A DNA stretch of 64,000 nucleotides from Microbacterium protaetiae (GTDB lineage Bacteria; Actinomycetota; Actinomycetes; Actinomycetales; Microbacteriaceae): the NCBI RefSeq assembly GCF_004135285.1, contig NZ_CP035494.1:2232001-2296000 (forward strand). The letters are read 5' to 3'. Below, piece after piece: positions 18,977 through 27,523 of the stretch. A program made the position numbers and the translations under genes. The stretch's first letter is position 1, and each line of letters opens with the position of its first letter. Below the pieces are notes generated by a model, which searched no databases, was not told the origin of the DNA, and saw only the letters and a list, made by a program, of their open reading frames with translations.

Positions 18977-19066
18977 GCGTTCAAAACTCAGCCCGTTCGG
19001 TCGGTTTGCGGCCGGATCGGCGCACCCGGCGGCCTCCGGGGCCGATTCTGGCTGAGTTTTGAACGC
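18977..19066. repeat. Family A intergenic palindromic repeat, copy A1
   Basis: A 90-bp element with perfect 17-bp terminal inverted repeats: left arm GCGTTCAAAACTCAGCC (18977-18993) and right arm its reverse complement (19050-19066). The GC-rich middle can also fold. Copies A2 and A3 share the arms but not the middle, so the arms are the conserved part. It lies between pgi and the 597-residue gene. Confidence 0.85.
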
Positions 19067-19157
19067 GCAACGCCTGCGGCCGGGCATGTATCGCGCATGC
19101 GGGGCGCGCCCTCTTCGCACGTAGGGGCGACGTCTGTCGCCGGAAAGCAGGTGCACC

Positions 19158-20951
19158 ATGGGAGTGCCCATCGGTGGCGGCATCGGCATCGTCACCACGC
19201 AAGACAATACGGGCGGCACGCTGTCGCCGGCCGGATACTTCGGCGACATCCTCGACACGGCGCTGCAGAAGGCGTGGTCGACGTACCATCCGAAACTCGA
19301 AGAGCAGCTCACGCAGCTGCTGCGCACCCCCGATCTGTTCGCGAAGGGATTCAGCCTGTACGACACGCACGTGTCGATCTCGTCGGACTTGGCGTACACG
19401 ATCGATCGCACCGACACCGACGACGTCGTCATCTCGGTCACGACCGGCACGAACAGGATCGAGACGCATTCGACGCAGCCGACGGCGGCGGGAAAGTGGG
19501 CCGACCCCGCCGTGGTGATCACGTTCGCGCTGTCGGTCTCGTACGTGCTCGACATCCCGCCGTTGACGGCGCCGGTGTCGACGACGGGGTTCTCGCACGC
19601 GCGCATTCTCGCGCCCGACGTCGAGCCCGACAACCTCATCGCTGACTTCGCGTTCCTGCTGAACGACATCTTCGAATGGTTCAGCGGCACCGATGCCATC
19701 GCCGAGGTCGAGAAGCTCGTGGCGGCGATGGACTTCGCCTCGATCCTCAACGACGCGCTCGCCCCGCTCAATGCGAAGCTGACCGAGCTCGCCGATCAGG
19801 GCTACTGGTTCCTCGACGTGCTCGTCGACCAGCTCGACGGGCACAGCGGCTCGCTGCACGCGCAGTCGTTCACCGGATTCTCGGGAGCGCCCGCCGACCA
19901 GCTCGGCATCGTGCTGAAGGTCTGGGGCTTCGATCGCTCAGGCGTCATCGAGGGCGAGGTGCACTGGCCGGCCGCCCTCGGTGCCCCAGGTTTGCCCATC
20001 AGCGCACAGCTGGTCGACCTCAGTCGCGCGACGAGCATGGTGCTGAACTCGGCGCACGTTGCCGCGCCGCCGGCGGCGACCGCGCCCGCCGCGGTGACCT
20101 TGACCGCCGACATGACACCCGCGCAGCAGGCAGCGGTGCCCCGGCTCACGGCGGGGGTGCGCTCGCCCGCCGACGAGGGCGCCGTCGGCAAGGCGATGGC
20201 CGCGCTGTCCACCGACGAGCGATTGCATGCCGTCGCCGAACTGCGCCGCGGTGCGGCATCCCGCTTCTTCTCCACTCTGGGAACGGCGGTGGCAACGCGC
20301 CTGATCGACGAAATAGCGCACGGACGCTCGGACTTTGTCGTCGAGGTGACGACGCCGGTCTCGCCGGGGCCGGGAATGTTCGCGGTAGACCGTGTGGTGG
20401 GCCGGATGTCGGGCCTATGGGCCGCCGACGATGAGACGACCATGCGTCGCCGGTACCGCGTGGTGGATGTCGCGACCGACGTGCCGCTGACCGTCCGGGC
20501 GCGGCTCGCCGACGGGCAGGAGTGGCACGGATCCGTCGCGCAGGTCGCCGCGGAACCCGACGGGTGGCAGGGCAGTGTCACCGTGCATCGGATGCCCGAG
20601 AAGAGCAAAAAGCGGTTGATCGACGAACTGCCGAACCTGCGGCTGAACGCGAGCGCGCAGCGTGCGGTCGCTGGGGCGCTGCGCGGCCAAGAGTCAGCAT
20701 TGAACCCGCAACCGCTGCCGCCGAAGAGCGTTCAGCTCTCGCGACTGCTGCAGTTCGCGAAGCCGGATGCCGCGGCCTCGCCGGCGGCGAAGGTCACGGT
20801 GTCCGCGCCGCATGTGGACACGCGGCGGCTCGACGCGGTGCGCGATCAGATCTCGCACCTGGTTCGCAAGCGCCAGAACCCGAGCGGTGACGGGGTCGTC
20901 GAGAACATCGACTTCGTCCTTGCGGAGTACCACCCGCCAGTCATCCACTGA
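19158..20951 (+). CDS. Unrecognised 597-residue protein with an NPQPLPP motif
   Basis: I do not recognise this protein. It begins MGVPIGGGIGIV with no signal peptide or clear membrane helix. Residues about 15-160 look like alternating strands and helices (a TYHPKLEEQLTQLL helix, then SDLAYTIDRTDTDDVVISV). Residues 155-240 contain amphipathic helices, residues 300-340 are Ala/Pro-rich, and 440-480 are strand-rich. Near residue 516 is SALNPQPLPPKS, a motif I associate with uncharacterised bacterial proteins. GTGCACC and a weak AAAG lie before the ATG. Family A repeats bracket the gene (A1 90 bp before it, A2 26 bp after it), so it could be an accessory cassette. Function unknown. Confidence 0.8.
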   Translation: MGVPIGGGIGIVTTQDNTGGTLSPAGYFGDILDTALQKAWSTYHPKLEEQLTQLLRTPDLFAKGFSLYDTHVSISSDLAYTIDRTDTDDVVISVTTGTNRIETHSTQPTAAGKWADPAVVITFALSVSYVLDIPPLTAPVSTTGFSHARILAPDVEPDNLIADFAFLLNDIFEWFSGTDAIAEVEKLVAAMDFASILNDALAPLNAKLTELADQGYWFLDVLVDQLDGHSGSLHAQSFTGFSGAPADQLGIVLKVWGFDRSGVIEGEVHWPAALGAPGLPISAQLVDLSRATSMVLNSAHVAAPPAATAPAAVTLTADMTPAQQAAVPRLTAGVRSPADEGAVGKAMAALSTDERLHAVAELRRGAASRFFSTLGTAVATRLIDEIAHGRSDFVVEVTTPVSPGPGMFAVDRVVGRMSGLWAADDETTMRRRYRVVDVATDVPLTVRARLADGQEWHGSVAQVAAEPDGWQGSVTVHRMPEKSKKRLIDELPNLRLNASAQRAVAGALRGQESALNPQPLPPKSVQLSRLLQFAKPDAAASPAAKVTVSAPHVDTRRLDAVRDQISHLVRKRQNPSGDGVVENIDFVLAEYHPPVIH

Positions 20952-20976
20952 CGCCGGGCCTCGGACCTCTTGGGGT

Positions 20977-21062
20977 GTTCAAAACTCAGCTCATTGAGCC
21001 GCGTTGCGTGCCGATTCGGCTCAGAACCGAGCCTTCGCGTCCATGTGAGCTGAATTTTGAAC
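20977..21062. repeat. Family A intergenic palindromic repeat, copy A2
   Basis: An 86-bp element with 17-bp arms GTTCAAAACTCAGCTCA (20977-20993) and TGAGCTGAATTTTGAAC (21046-21062), one mismatch between them. An internal TGAGCC/GGCTCA pair could form a second hairpin. It starts 25 bases after the stop of the 597-residue gene and could double as its terminator. Confidence 0.85.
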
Positions 21063-21065
21063 GCG

Positions 21066-21115
21066 CGGCCGGCCGACCCGTCCTTACAACGGGCGGGACG
21101 GCCGGCCGACCCGTC
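21066..21115 (-). terminator. Hairpin and 17-bp direct repeat after the NADP-oxidoreductase gene
   Basis: CGGCCGGCCGACCCGTC occurs at 21066-21082 and again at 21099-21115. Between the copies CCCGTCC pairs with GGGCGGG around a 7-base loop (21077-21097). On the minus strand this directly follows the oxidoreductase stop, which fits a GC-rich terminator, although no T tract follows. Confidence 0.4.
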
Positions 21116-21749
21116 AGCGCGTGCCAGCGGCGAGGTTCGCGCGCAGTTCCTCGGCGTTCTGCCGCACGACGTAGGCGGGCTGGTCGCGCTCGACCCGCCA
21201 GCTCTCAGAGAGCGGGCCGGCGCTCACGGTGTCGTAGCCGAATTCGTCGTACAGCGCCGTCACTAAGGCGACGGCATCCTCATCGTCACCCGCGGTGGCC
21301 AGCGCCCGCCGGTTCTCGGTGCCGGCCGGGGTGCCGTCGACCAGGATGTCGGTGGACATGATGTGGTTGAAGGCCTTGGCCACGCGTGAGGTCGGCAGGT
21401 GATCCTGCACCAGCCGCGAGGTCGTCGTCTGCTTGTCGTCGAGCGCGGGGATGCGCCCGTCGCGCTCCCAGTAGTAGTTGCACGTGTCGAGCACGATCTT
21501 CCCGGCGAGCGGCTCGACAGGGACATCACCGAGTGCCTTGAGCGGCACCGTCACGATCGCCCAGTCCGCGGCATCCGCGGCTTCTGCCGCCGTCGCGGCG
21601 CGTGCCTTGCCGCCGAGCTTTGCGACGAGGTCAGACAGCGTCTCGGGCCCACGCGAGTTCGCGATCACGACGTCGTAGCCTCGGGCGACCAGGCCCTCCG
21701 CAAGAGTGCTGCCGATGTGTCCTGCTCCGATGATTCCCACTGTTGTCAT
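21114..21749 (-). CDS. NADP oxidoreductase, coenzyme-F420-dependent (Fno-like) family
   Basis: A 211-residue Rossmann protein starting VGIIGAGHIGSTLAEGLVARG, the dinucleotide-binding turn, followed by IANSRGPETL, where Ser/Arg suggests NADP(H) preference. The mid-protein TCNYYWERDGRIPAL and AKAFNHI segments match the reductase_like family related to F420H2:NADP oxidoreductase. A soluble redox enzyme; whether it uses F420 or another acceptor is uncertain. An LLM-type protein elsewhere in the window could use F420. It is monocistronic. Confidence 0.75.
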   Translation of the reverse strand: MTTVGIIGAGHIGSTLAEGLVARGYDVVIANSRGPETLSDLVAKLGGKARAATAAEAADAADWAIVTVPLKALGDVPVEPLAGKIVLDTCNYYWERDGRIPALDDKQTTTSRLVQDHLPTSRVAKAFNHIMSTDILVDGTPAGTENRRALATAGDDEDAVALVTALYDEFGYDTVSAGPLSESWRVERDQPAYVVRQNAEELRANLAAGTR

Positions 21750-21848
21750 GTGGGGGACAACGCAGGATGCCGCGGCTTGTTCCCGAGGCGAGGGAATGTC
21801 GGCGCTGGTCTATAGACTCGCGACACCCGTACAGGAGGGGATGATGCC

Positions 21849-22232
21849 ATGGCGACGGACGTGGATGAGTGGACCGTCGAGCGACATATGCGCGCCGGCT
21901 CGCCGGAGACGATTGCGCTCTACGAGCGGTTCAGCGAGATCCTGCACGGCTTCGGGCCGATCCGTATCGCGGTCTCGAAATCGATGATCACCTTCAAAGG
22001 CACCCGGCGCGGCTTCGCGGGGGCGAAGCCGCGTGGCGACGGCCTGGTCGGCTACCTCGACCTCATGCAGCCGCTGCCACTCGACGAGCGCATCCGATCC
22101 GCCGCGCCGTTCAGCCGCAGTCTCTTCGTGCACAACTGGCGCATCGAGCGCGAGGAGCAGTTCGATGACGTGTTCACCGGGTGGCTCCGCGACGGCTACG
22201 CGGTCGGCTGCGGCGCGCACCTGCTGCGCTGA
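21849..22232 (+). CDS. DUF5655 domain protein
   Basis: A 127-residue basic protein with the pattern GSPETIALYERFSEILHGFGPIRIAVSKSMITFKGTRRGFAG, which I recognise as DUF5655. The family has a predicted alpha/beta fold and is often found as a stand-alone small protein. Its activity is unknown. The ATG at 21849 follows a GGAGGGGATG sequence at good distance. It stands alone between two minus-strand genes. Confidence 0.7.
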   Translation: MATDVDEWTVERHMRAGSPETIALYERFSEILHGFGPIRIAVSKSMITFKGTRRGFAGAKPRGDGLVGYLDLMQPLPLDERIRSAAPFSRSLFVHNWRIEREEQFDDVFTGWLRDGYAVGCGAHLLR

Positions 22233-22273
22233 TCACTCCGCCGTCCGGCCGCCGAACCGGGTTGCCTCCGCGC

Positions 22274-23716
22274 TCAGACGGTGACGGCCTCCTGCGCCGC
22301 CTCAATGGCCTGCGCCGATGGCTCGGCCTCCAGCGCGCGGTGCGAGGTGACGAACAGCAGGATCCCGAGCGCGAACGTCAGCACTTCGGTGACGGTCATC
22401 GCCCAGATGACCCCGGTGATGCCGAACACGGCGTTGCCGACGAGCACCACCGGGATGAAGAGCACACCCTGCGCGATCGACATGATGGTCGCGTTGCGCA
22501 TCTGCTCGGTCGCCTGGAAGATCGCGATCACCAGGCCCGTGATGCCGTTGAAGATCGTCGAGACGAGCATCGCCGTCAGTACGAGGGTGCCGTCCTGCAG
22601 CACGGCCGGGTCGGCGCTGAAGAGCGAGAAGACCTGATCGCGGAACACGAAGACGAGCGTCGAGAAGACGATGGTGATGCCCACGATCGACAGGGCGGCA
22701 CCGGTGATCGCCCGACGCAGCCGTACGGAATTGCGTGCGCCGAAGGAGTAGGCCAGCAGCGGTATGACGCCCACGAACACGCCCATGCACATCATCTCGG
22801 GAAGTTGCGAGATCCGAAGGGCGACACCCATCGATGCCAGCAGTGCCGCACCGTAGCCGATGGCGATCCAGTTCATGACGAGCGTGGTCACAATGAGGAA
22901 CGACGACTGCAGAAGCTCGGACACCCCGATGCCGAACACCGTCTTCAACATCTCGCGGTCCGCCCGAAACCAGCGTGGTGCGAGCGAGACGACCTCGCTG
23001 CGGCGAGCCAGCCACCAGATGTAGTAGCCGACCATGACCACGTTCGACAAGCCCAGTGCGATACCGGCGCCGAGCACGCCCCAGCCCAGCACGAGGATGA
23101 ACAGCACATCAAAGACGAGATTCGCGACGGTCGAGGCGATCAGGCCGGTCATCGAGGCGACCGCGGCGCCCTCGGCACGCACGATCTGCTCGAGCGAGAA
23201 ACAGGCCACCAGAATCGGCGCGAACGCGAACATGGCGCCGATGTACACCGCGGTCGGTGCCAGGGAGTCGCCCGTCGCGCCGACAGCGGCGGCTATCGGG
23301 GTGGCGAAGACGACACCGGCGATGCCGATCACGACTCCGGCGGCGAGGGAGGCCCACAGCGTGAACGACGAGACGTTCTTGATGCGGGATGCCGCGGCTG
23401 CGGCACTCTCGTCCGGCGAGCCCGAGCGGGTCGAGGCATCCACCCCTTCCTGGTCAGCCGATCCGAGCAGGCGGGAGATGTAGGTGCCTCCGCCCACGCC
23501 GAACACGCCGCCGACGGCCATGATGAGGGCGAAGACCGGCAGTGAGAAGGTCAGGGCGGCCAGCATCGGGGTCGAGTGCAGGGCGCCGATGAAGCCGGAG
23601 TTGATGATGTTGTAGACGGCGCCGACCGACATGCCGGCGATCATCGGGATGCAGAGGTGGATGAGTGCGCGCCAGATGGGGGCGGATGCGAGTTGGAAAC
23701 GGTTGCTCGAAGACAT
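22274..23716 (-). CDS. MATE-family multidrug efflux transporter
   Basis: A 480-residue integral membrane protein with about twelve helices in two six-helix bundles, starting IWRALIHLCIPMIAGMSVGAVYNIINSGFIGAL, the typical MATE opening with Asn/Pro positions in helix one. A polar insertion of about 40 residues (Ala/Ser-rich, around residue 100) lies in an early cytoplasmic loop. MATE proteins expel cationic drugs by Na+ or H+ antiport. It lies 62 bp downstream of a MarR gene transcribed in the same direction. The GGAGGTATCACC sequence just before its start provides a strong ribosome-binding site. Confidence 0.9.
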   Translation of the reverse strand: MSSSNRFQLASAPIWRALIHLCIPMIAGMSVGAVYNIINSGFIGALHSTPMLAALTFSLPVFALIMAVGGVFGVGGGTYISRLLGSADQEGVDASTRSGSPDESAAAAASRIKNVSSFTLWASLAAGVVIGIAGVVFATPIAAAVGATGDSLAPTAVYIGAMFAFAPILVACFSLEQIVRAEGAAVASMTGLIASTVANLVFDVLFILVLGWGVLGAGIALGLSNVVMVGYYIWWLARRSEVVSLAPRWFRADREMLKTVFGIGVSELLQSSFLIVTTLVMNWIAIGYGAALLASMGVALRISQLPEMMCMGVFVGVIPLLAYSFGARNSVRLRRAITGAALSIVGITIVFSTLVFVFRDQVFSLFSADPAVLQDGTLVLTAMLVSTIFNGITGLVIAIFQATEQMRNATIMSIAQGVLFIPVVLVGNAVFGITGVIWAMTVTEVLTFALGILLFVTSHRALEAEPSAQAIEAAQEAVTV

Positions 23717-23778
23717 GGTGATACCTCCGTTACGGGAACGGCTTTCGAAAGAAGAGAGGAGAAAGAGGAGAGCGGGTG

Positions 23779-24258
23779 TCAGCGACGTTCTCTGTCGCGG
23801 CCGCGTCGGGGCGCGGGCGGCGATGTGGGCACGCCGGAGTCGTGGATGAGGCGCTCGAGCAGCGCGAGCAGTTGATCCTGCTCGTCGATGCTGAGTGCGG
23901 AGAAGAGGCGCTCCTGTGCCGAGCGCATTTGTTCGTCGAAACCCTCGATGAGGCGTGAGCCCTCGGGGGTGATGTTCAGGAGTTTGACGCGCGAGTCGTC
24001 GGGTGACGGCGTCCGCGTGATGTAGCCGCGATCTTCCAGCCCTTGCAAGAGGCCGGCGACAGCGGCCGGGGTCGTTCCGGACACCTCGGAGAGCTCGCGG
24101 GCGATCACTCCGCGGTGTTGGTGCTCTTCGATGTAGCCGAGCGTGAACCCTTGCTGTCGTGTCAACCCGCTCTCACGTACCCAGTCGTCGGCAGCGCCCC
24201 GCTGGGCGAAACCGAGCGTGCGGATGGCAACGGTGAGGCGTTCGGCATGACTTGTCAT
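23779..24258 (-). CDS. MarR-family regulator of the MATE transporter
   Basis: A 159-residue MarR protein: helix TVAIRTLGFAQRGAADDWV, a winged helix with ELSEVSGTTPAAVAGLLQGLEDRGYI, and the DDSRVKLLNITPEG wing. The ATG (complement of 24256-24258) is preferred over an ATG 36 bases earlier, which lies inside a palindromic operator. The promoter holds three AGTTAAG-type repeats. It precedes the MATE gene on the same strand, so it very likely represses its own operon and is released by a MATE substrate. Confidence 0.87.
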   Translation of the reverse strand: MTSHAERLTVAIRTLGFAQRGAADDWVRESGLTRQQGFTLGYIEEHQHRGVIARELSEVSGTTPAAVAGLLQGLEDRGYITRTPSPDDSRVKLLNITPEGSRLIEGFDEQMRSAQERLFSALSIDEQDQLLALLERLIHDSGVPTSPPAPRRGRDRERR

Positions 24259-24289
24259 AGTTAAGAAGCTAATAGTTAAGACCTTAACT
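24259..24289. promoter_or_regulatory. MarR operator region (three AGTTAAG half sites)
   Basis: AGTTAAG occurs at 24259-24265 and 24274-24280, exactly 15 bp apart, and its complement CTTAACT at 24283-24289. The last two form the 16-bp palindrome AGTTAAGACCTTAACT. The A+T-rich block stands out in a GC-rich genome. It sits directly ahead of the MarR ATG and overlaps the likely -10 (TAGCTT on the minus strand). Confidence 0.65.
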
Positions 24290-24329
24290 GTCAAGTCGCA
24301 TGCAGGTATCCAGTGTGCAAGATGGGGGG

Positions 24330-25163
24330 ATGACTTCGATCCCGACAGTGACCCTGAACGACGGCACCTGGTTTCCGCAGCTGGGGCTGGGCACGTACAA
24401 CCTGACCGGAGATGAGGGGGTGGACGCTGTCGCCGGCGCGATCGCGACCGGCTACCGTCTGCTCGATACAGCGGTGAACTACAAGAACGAGTCCGAGGTC
24501 GGCCAGGCCGTGCGAGCCAGCGGTGTCGATCGCGAGGAGCTGCTGGTGGCCACGAAGTTGCCCGGCCGCGACCACGGCTACGACGAGACCATCGCCAGCG
24601 CCCGCGGCTCGCTCGACCGGCTGGGACTGGAGCGCATCGATCTCTATCTCATCCACTGGCCGAACCCGAGCGTGGACAAGTACCTGGATTCGTGGCGGGC
24701 GATGATCCGGCTGCGCGATGAGGGGCTTGTCCGTTCGATCGGCGTCTCGAACTTCACCGAGGCGATGCTCACGCGCCTCATCGACGAGACCGGTGTGACT
24801 CCGGCGGTGAATCAGGTTGAGCTGCACCCGTATTTTCCGCAGGTGGCGCTGCGTGCCTTCCACGCCGAGCGCGGCATCCGCACCGAGAGCTGGAGCCCGC
24901 TCGCGCGGCGCAGCGAGCTGCTCGACGAGCAGATAGTGAAGGATGTCGCAGCCGCGCACGGCGTCACCGAGACGCAGGCAGTGCTGCGCTGGCATGTGCA
25001 GTTGGCCTCGACGCCGATTCCGAAGTCGGCGCACGCCGGCCGGCAGCGCGAGAACGCCGATGTGTTCGGATTCACCCTCGCTGACGACGAGGTCGCTGCT
25101 TTGTCGGGCCTTGAGCGCGGCCGACTGTGGGACGGCGACCCCGAGACGCACGAAGAGATGTAG
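24330..25163 (+). CDS. Aldo/keto reductase
   Basis: A 277-residue NADPH-dependent oxidoreductase of the TIM-barrel AKR family. The catalytic tetrad is visible: Asp and Tyr in LLDTAVNYKNE, Lys in ATKLPG, and His in LIHWP. The GVSNF and NQVELHPYFPQ segments and the late IPKSAHAGRQREN cofactor-binding loop are also typical. It acts on small aldehydes or ketones such as 2,5-diketo-gluconate-like substrates. The start at ATG 24330 follows a G-rich ribosome-binding stretch. It is divergent from the MarR-MATE operon and could share its control region. Confidence 0.9.
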   Translation: MTSIPTVTLNDGTWFPQLGLGTYNLTGDEGVDAVAGAIATGYRLLDTAVNYKNESEVGQAVRASGVDREELLVATKLPGRDHGYDETIASARGSLDRLGLERIDLYLIHWPNPSVDKYLDSWRAMIRLRDEGLVRSIGVSNFTEAMLTRLIDETGVTPAVNQVELHPYFPQVALRAFHAERGIRTESWSPLARRSELLDEQIVKDVAAAHGVTETQAVLRWHVQLASTPIPKSAHAGRQRENADVFGFTLADDEVAALSGLERGRLWDGDPETHEEM

Positions 25164-25222
25164 GAGCTGCGCGGGGTCGCGTATCGCGGCGCGCGGGCGC
25201 GGCCCGACAGATCCGCGGGGTG

Positions 25223-25441
25223 CTACAGCCGCGCCCCGTCGTCATCGTCGTCGTGCAGGCCGGGGGAGCGCCCGCGCTGCGACTCGTAGGCGATGAGCCA
25301 CCCGATCGAGACGAGCGCTGCCAGAAGCAGGCCGAGCCAGATGCTGCCCAAGACGAGGCCGACGAGCGCGCCGACGGCCAGCAGCAGCGCGGTGCCCAGC
25401 AGCCACTGCACGCGCCCGCGGGGCCATCCGGATCCTGCCAT
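25223..25441 (-). CDS. Small two-helix membrane protein
   Basis: A 72-residue protein with a short basic start (WPRGRVQ), two closely spaced hydrophobic helices (residues 12-33 and 35-51) and a polar tail holding a run of five Asp. The ATG is the complement of 25439-25441. It resembles small actinobacterial membrane proteins of no known function. It is encoded just downstream of the YdeI-type gene, separated by 20 bp. Confidence 0.6.
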   Translation of the reverse strand: MAGSGWPRGRVQWLLGTALLLAVGALVGLVLGSIWLGLLLAALVSIGWLIAYESQRGRSPGLHDDDDDGARL

Positions 25442-25461
25442 GCCTCCAGCGTAGGCGGTTG

Positions 25462-26028
25462 TCACCCGGACGACGTCAGACGATCGAGTGCCCGCTGCAG
25501 GCGCGCGTCGAACGACTGCGGTGACGGCGCGGTCATCAGCGGGTGCAGGATCGAATACCTGTCGGCACGGGTGAGCGCGTCGAACGCGGCACGGGCGCCC
25601 GGTGCGGCCTCGAGCGCGCGCAGCAGTGCTGCGGGCGGCTCGGCTGCCGCCGACCCTGCGTAGGCGCGTTCCCATCGCCCGTCTGTCTGCGCGCGGTCGA
25701 CCTCGCTCTGCCCGCGGGCGCGCATGCGCCCTTCTTCGGTCAGGCGAGCGATGTGCTCGACATTGCGCGCCGACCACATCGAGCGAGCCCGCCGCGGCGT
25801 GAACTTCTGCAGGAATGTCGCGGCATCGCGGCTGCGCTTGGGACCGTCGATCCAGCCGCTGCACAACGCCTCGTCGAGCGCCTGGGCGTAGCTCAGCGTC
25901 GTCGGGCTCGTCGTGCCCTTCTTGGCGAGTACCAGCCAGGCGCCGGTATCCTCACCCTCATGCACGTCGAGCCACGCCCGCCACGCCGCGGCGTCGGCGA
26001 CGACCAGCTCGTCGACGGGCTCGGTCAC
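25462..26028 (-). CDS. YdeI/OmdA-family protein
   Basis: A 188-residue protein that starts at GTG (complement of 26026-26028) with VTEPVDELVVADAAAWRAWLDVH. It has the family segment WLVLAKKGT, then EALCSGWIDG and RFTPR-like KFTPRRARSMWSARN. These match the YdeI/OmpD-associated (bacteriocin-protection) family, whose molecular role is unclear. The GTG overlaps the stop of the upstream VOC gene by four bases, so the pair is co-translated. Confidence 0.8.
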   Translation of the reverse strand: MTEPVDELVVADAAAWRAWLDVHEGEDTGAWLVLAKKGTTSPTTLSYAQALDEALCSGWIDGPKRSRDAATFLQKFTPRRARSMWSARNVEHIARLTEEGRMRARGQSEVDRAQTDGRWERAYAGSAAAEPPAALLRALEAAPGARAAFDALTRADRYSILHPLMTAPSPQSFDARLQRALDRLTSSG

Positions 26029-26444
26029 GAATCGGAGGAGTCGATGGTCACGTACCAGGCGACGCCGAACTTGTCGGTGAGCATGCCGAACTTTCCGCCG
26101 CCCCAGGGTGCGGCCGCCAGCGGCATGCTCACGGTGCCGCCGTCGGCAAGGGCGTTCCACTGGCCGGTCAGGGTCTGCTCGTCAGTGCCTTCGAGCGACA
26201 GCGCGACTCCCGCGGGCGGGCTGTACGGCACACCGGCGGGGGTGTCGGCGCCCATCAGCTGGATGCCGTCTTCGGTGTGCAGGTATGCATGCATCACGAG
26301 GTCCTCGTCGGAGGCCTCGTGCGGCATATCGGGGAAGTCTTTGAACGTGGCGATGTCGAGCGAACCGCCGAGCACGGACTGGTAGAACGTCATCGCCTCG
26401 CGCGCGTTCTTCTGGAACGAGAGGTAGGGGTTGAGTGTTGTCAT
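26025..26444 (-). CDS. PhnB-like VOC-family protein
   Basis: A 139-residue glyoxalase/VOC-fold protein of the PhnB/3-demethylubiquinone-methyltransferase-like group. It begins NPYLSFQKNAREAMTFYQSVLGG, contains HAYLHTEDGIQLMGADTP, and ends PWGGGKFGMLTDKFGVAWYV, all typical. The family is of largely unknown function, although it is related to metal-dependent VOC enzymes. The stop overlaps the start of the YdeI-type gene (GTGA), making a two-gene unit. Confidence 0.85.
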   Translation of the reverse strand: MTTLNPYLSFQKNAREAMTFYQSVLGGSLDIATFKDFPDMPHEASDEDLVMHAYLHTEDGIQLMGADTPAGVPYSPPAGVALSLEGTDEQTLTGQWNALADGGTVSMPLAAAPWGGGKFGMLTDKFGVAWYVTIDSSDS

Positions 26445-26484
26445 CCCGTGAGTCTCGCGCTGACCTCCGACATCGGCAAGGGGG

Positions 26485-27453
26485 TCAACGGTCGCGGTGG
26501 TCTTCCGGGTGCAGCCGCGGGCCGCGGCGCGGTTCGCGCGCGGGACTGAGCCGAATCAGCCGGATGACCCGCTGCCGGTGCCCCGGCCACGCGGAGAGCA
26601 GCCGCAGCATCCCGTCGTCGTCGGTGCGCGCGCCGGTCAGGGCGAAACCGACCTCGTGAGCAAGGTGGTAGTCGCCCACGCTGACCGCGTCGGGGTCGCC
26701 CAGGGCGCGGGCGCGGGTCTCTGCCGCCGTCCACGCGCCGATCCCGCGGACGCCCGTCAGGGCGGCATCCCGTCCTTCGCCATCGGCTGCGGCGGTCACC
26801 GCGTGCACGAGCGACGGACCGCGCCGGGCGGCCTCGATGACCGCGCGCGCCTGCGGCGGTTCGACCCCCGCGCGATGCCAGGTCCACGAAGGGATGCCGC
26901 GCCAGCCGTCGATCGTCGGTGGCGCGAACATCGGAACAGGCGTGGGGCCCGGCGCGCGTTCGCCGCACCACGTGACCAGGCGCCGCCACGCGCCGAAGGC
27001 CTGGATGCCGGTGACCTTCTGCTCGAGGATCGCCCCCGCCAGCGCGTCGAAGACTCCGTCGGTGCGACTCAAGCGCAGTCCGGGGTGGCGGCGATGGGTC
27101 TGGGCGACGAGAGGATGCCGCGAGGCGTCGAAGCCCTCGAGCTCGTCGTCTGCGCCGCACAGGGCAGGTACCTGTGCGAGGGCCTGTTCGCGTCCGGGGC
27201 CCCACGCGGCCGCGCGGATCACACTGGGGGAGATTTCACGCAACGCGAGCGTCGCGATGCCGGCAGGGGTGCGGCTTGCGCGCCAGATCACGCTCGCCGC
27301 GACGCTGAAGGTCGGGTCGTGCGCGCCGCGCTGCTGAATGCTGACCGTGCGCATGAGATCGAGTGGATGCCGTGGCCGATACTCGGTCTCCAGCGGCCGC
27401 TCGCGCGCAGGCCGCGGGTCGCGGCGCGCGCTCGTCAGGGCCGCGGGATGCAT
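26485..27453 (-). CDS. DNA-3-methyladenine glycosylase II (AlkA-like)
   Basis: A 322-residue HhH-GPD base-excision enzyme that removes alkylated purines from DNA. The helix-hairpin-helix reads LTGVRGIGAWTAAETRARALG and is followed by AVSVGDYHL, where Asp is the catalytic residue. An earlier LEQKVTGIQAFGAWRRLV helix supports the AlkA family. No Ada/AraC methyltransferase domain is fused to it. The carboxy-terminal tail is short, basic and His-rich. A family B repeat lies in the 5' region, about 70 bp before the start. Confidence 0.9.
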   Translation of the reverse strand: MHPAALTSARRDPRPARERPLETEYRPRHPLDLMRTVSIQQRGAHDPTFSVAASVIWRASRTPAGIATLALREISPSVIRAAAWGPGREQALAQVPALCGADDELEGFDASRHPLVAQTHRRHPGLRLSRTDGVFDALAGAILEQKVTGIQAFGAWRRLVTWCGERAPGPTPVPMFAPPTIDGWRGIPSWTWHRAGVEPPQARAVIEAARRGPSLVHAVTAAADGEGRDAALTGVRGIGAWTAAETRARALGDPDAVSVGDYHLAHEVGFALTGARTDDDGMLRLLSAWPGHRQRVIRLIRLSPAREPRRGPRLHPEDHRDR

Positions 27454-27523
27454 GACCCCACCCTAAGCGGTGGCCTCCGACATCCTGCTCTCGTGAAGGT
27501 GTCGTCGGGGAGTCGACATCACT

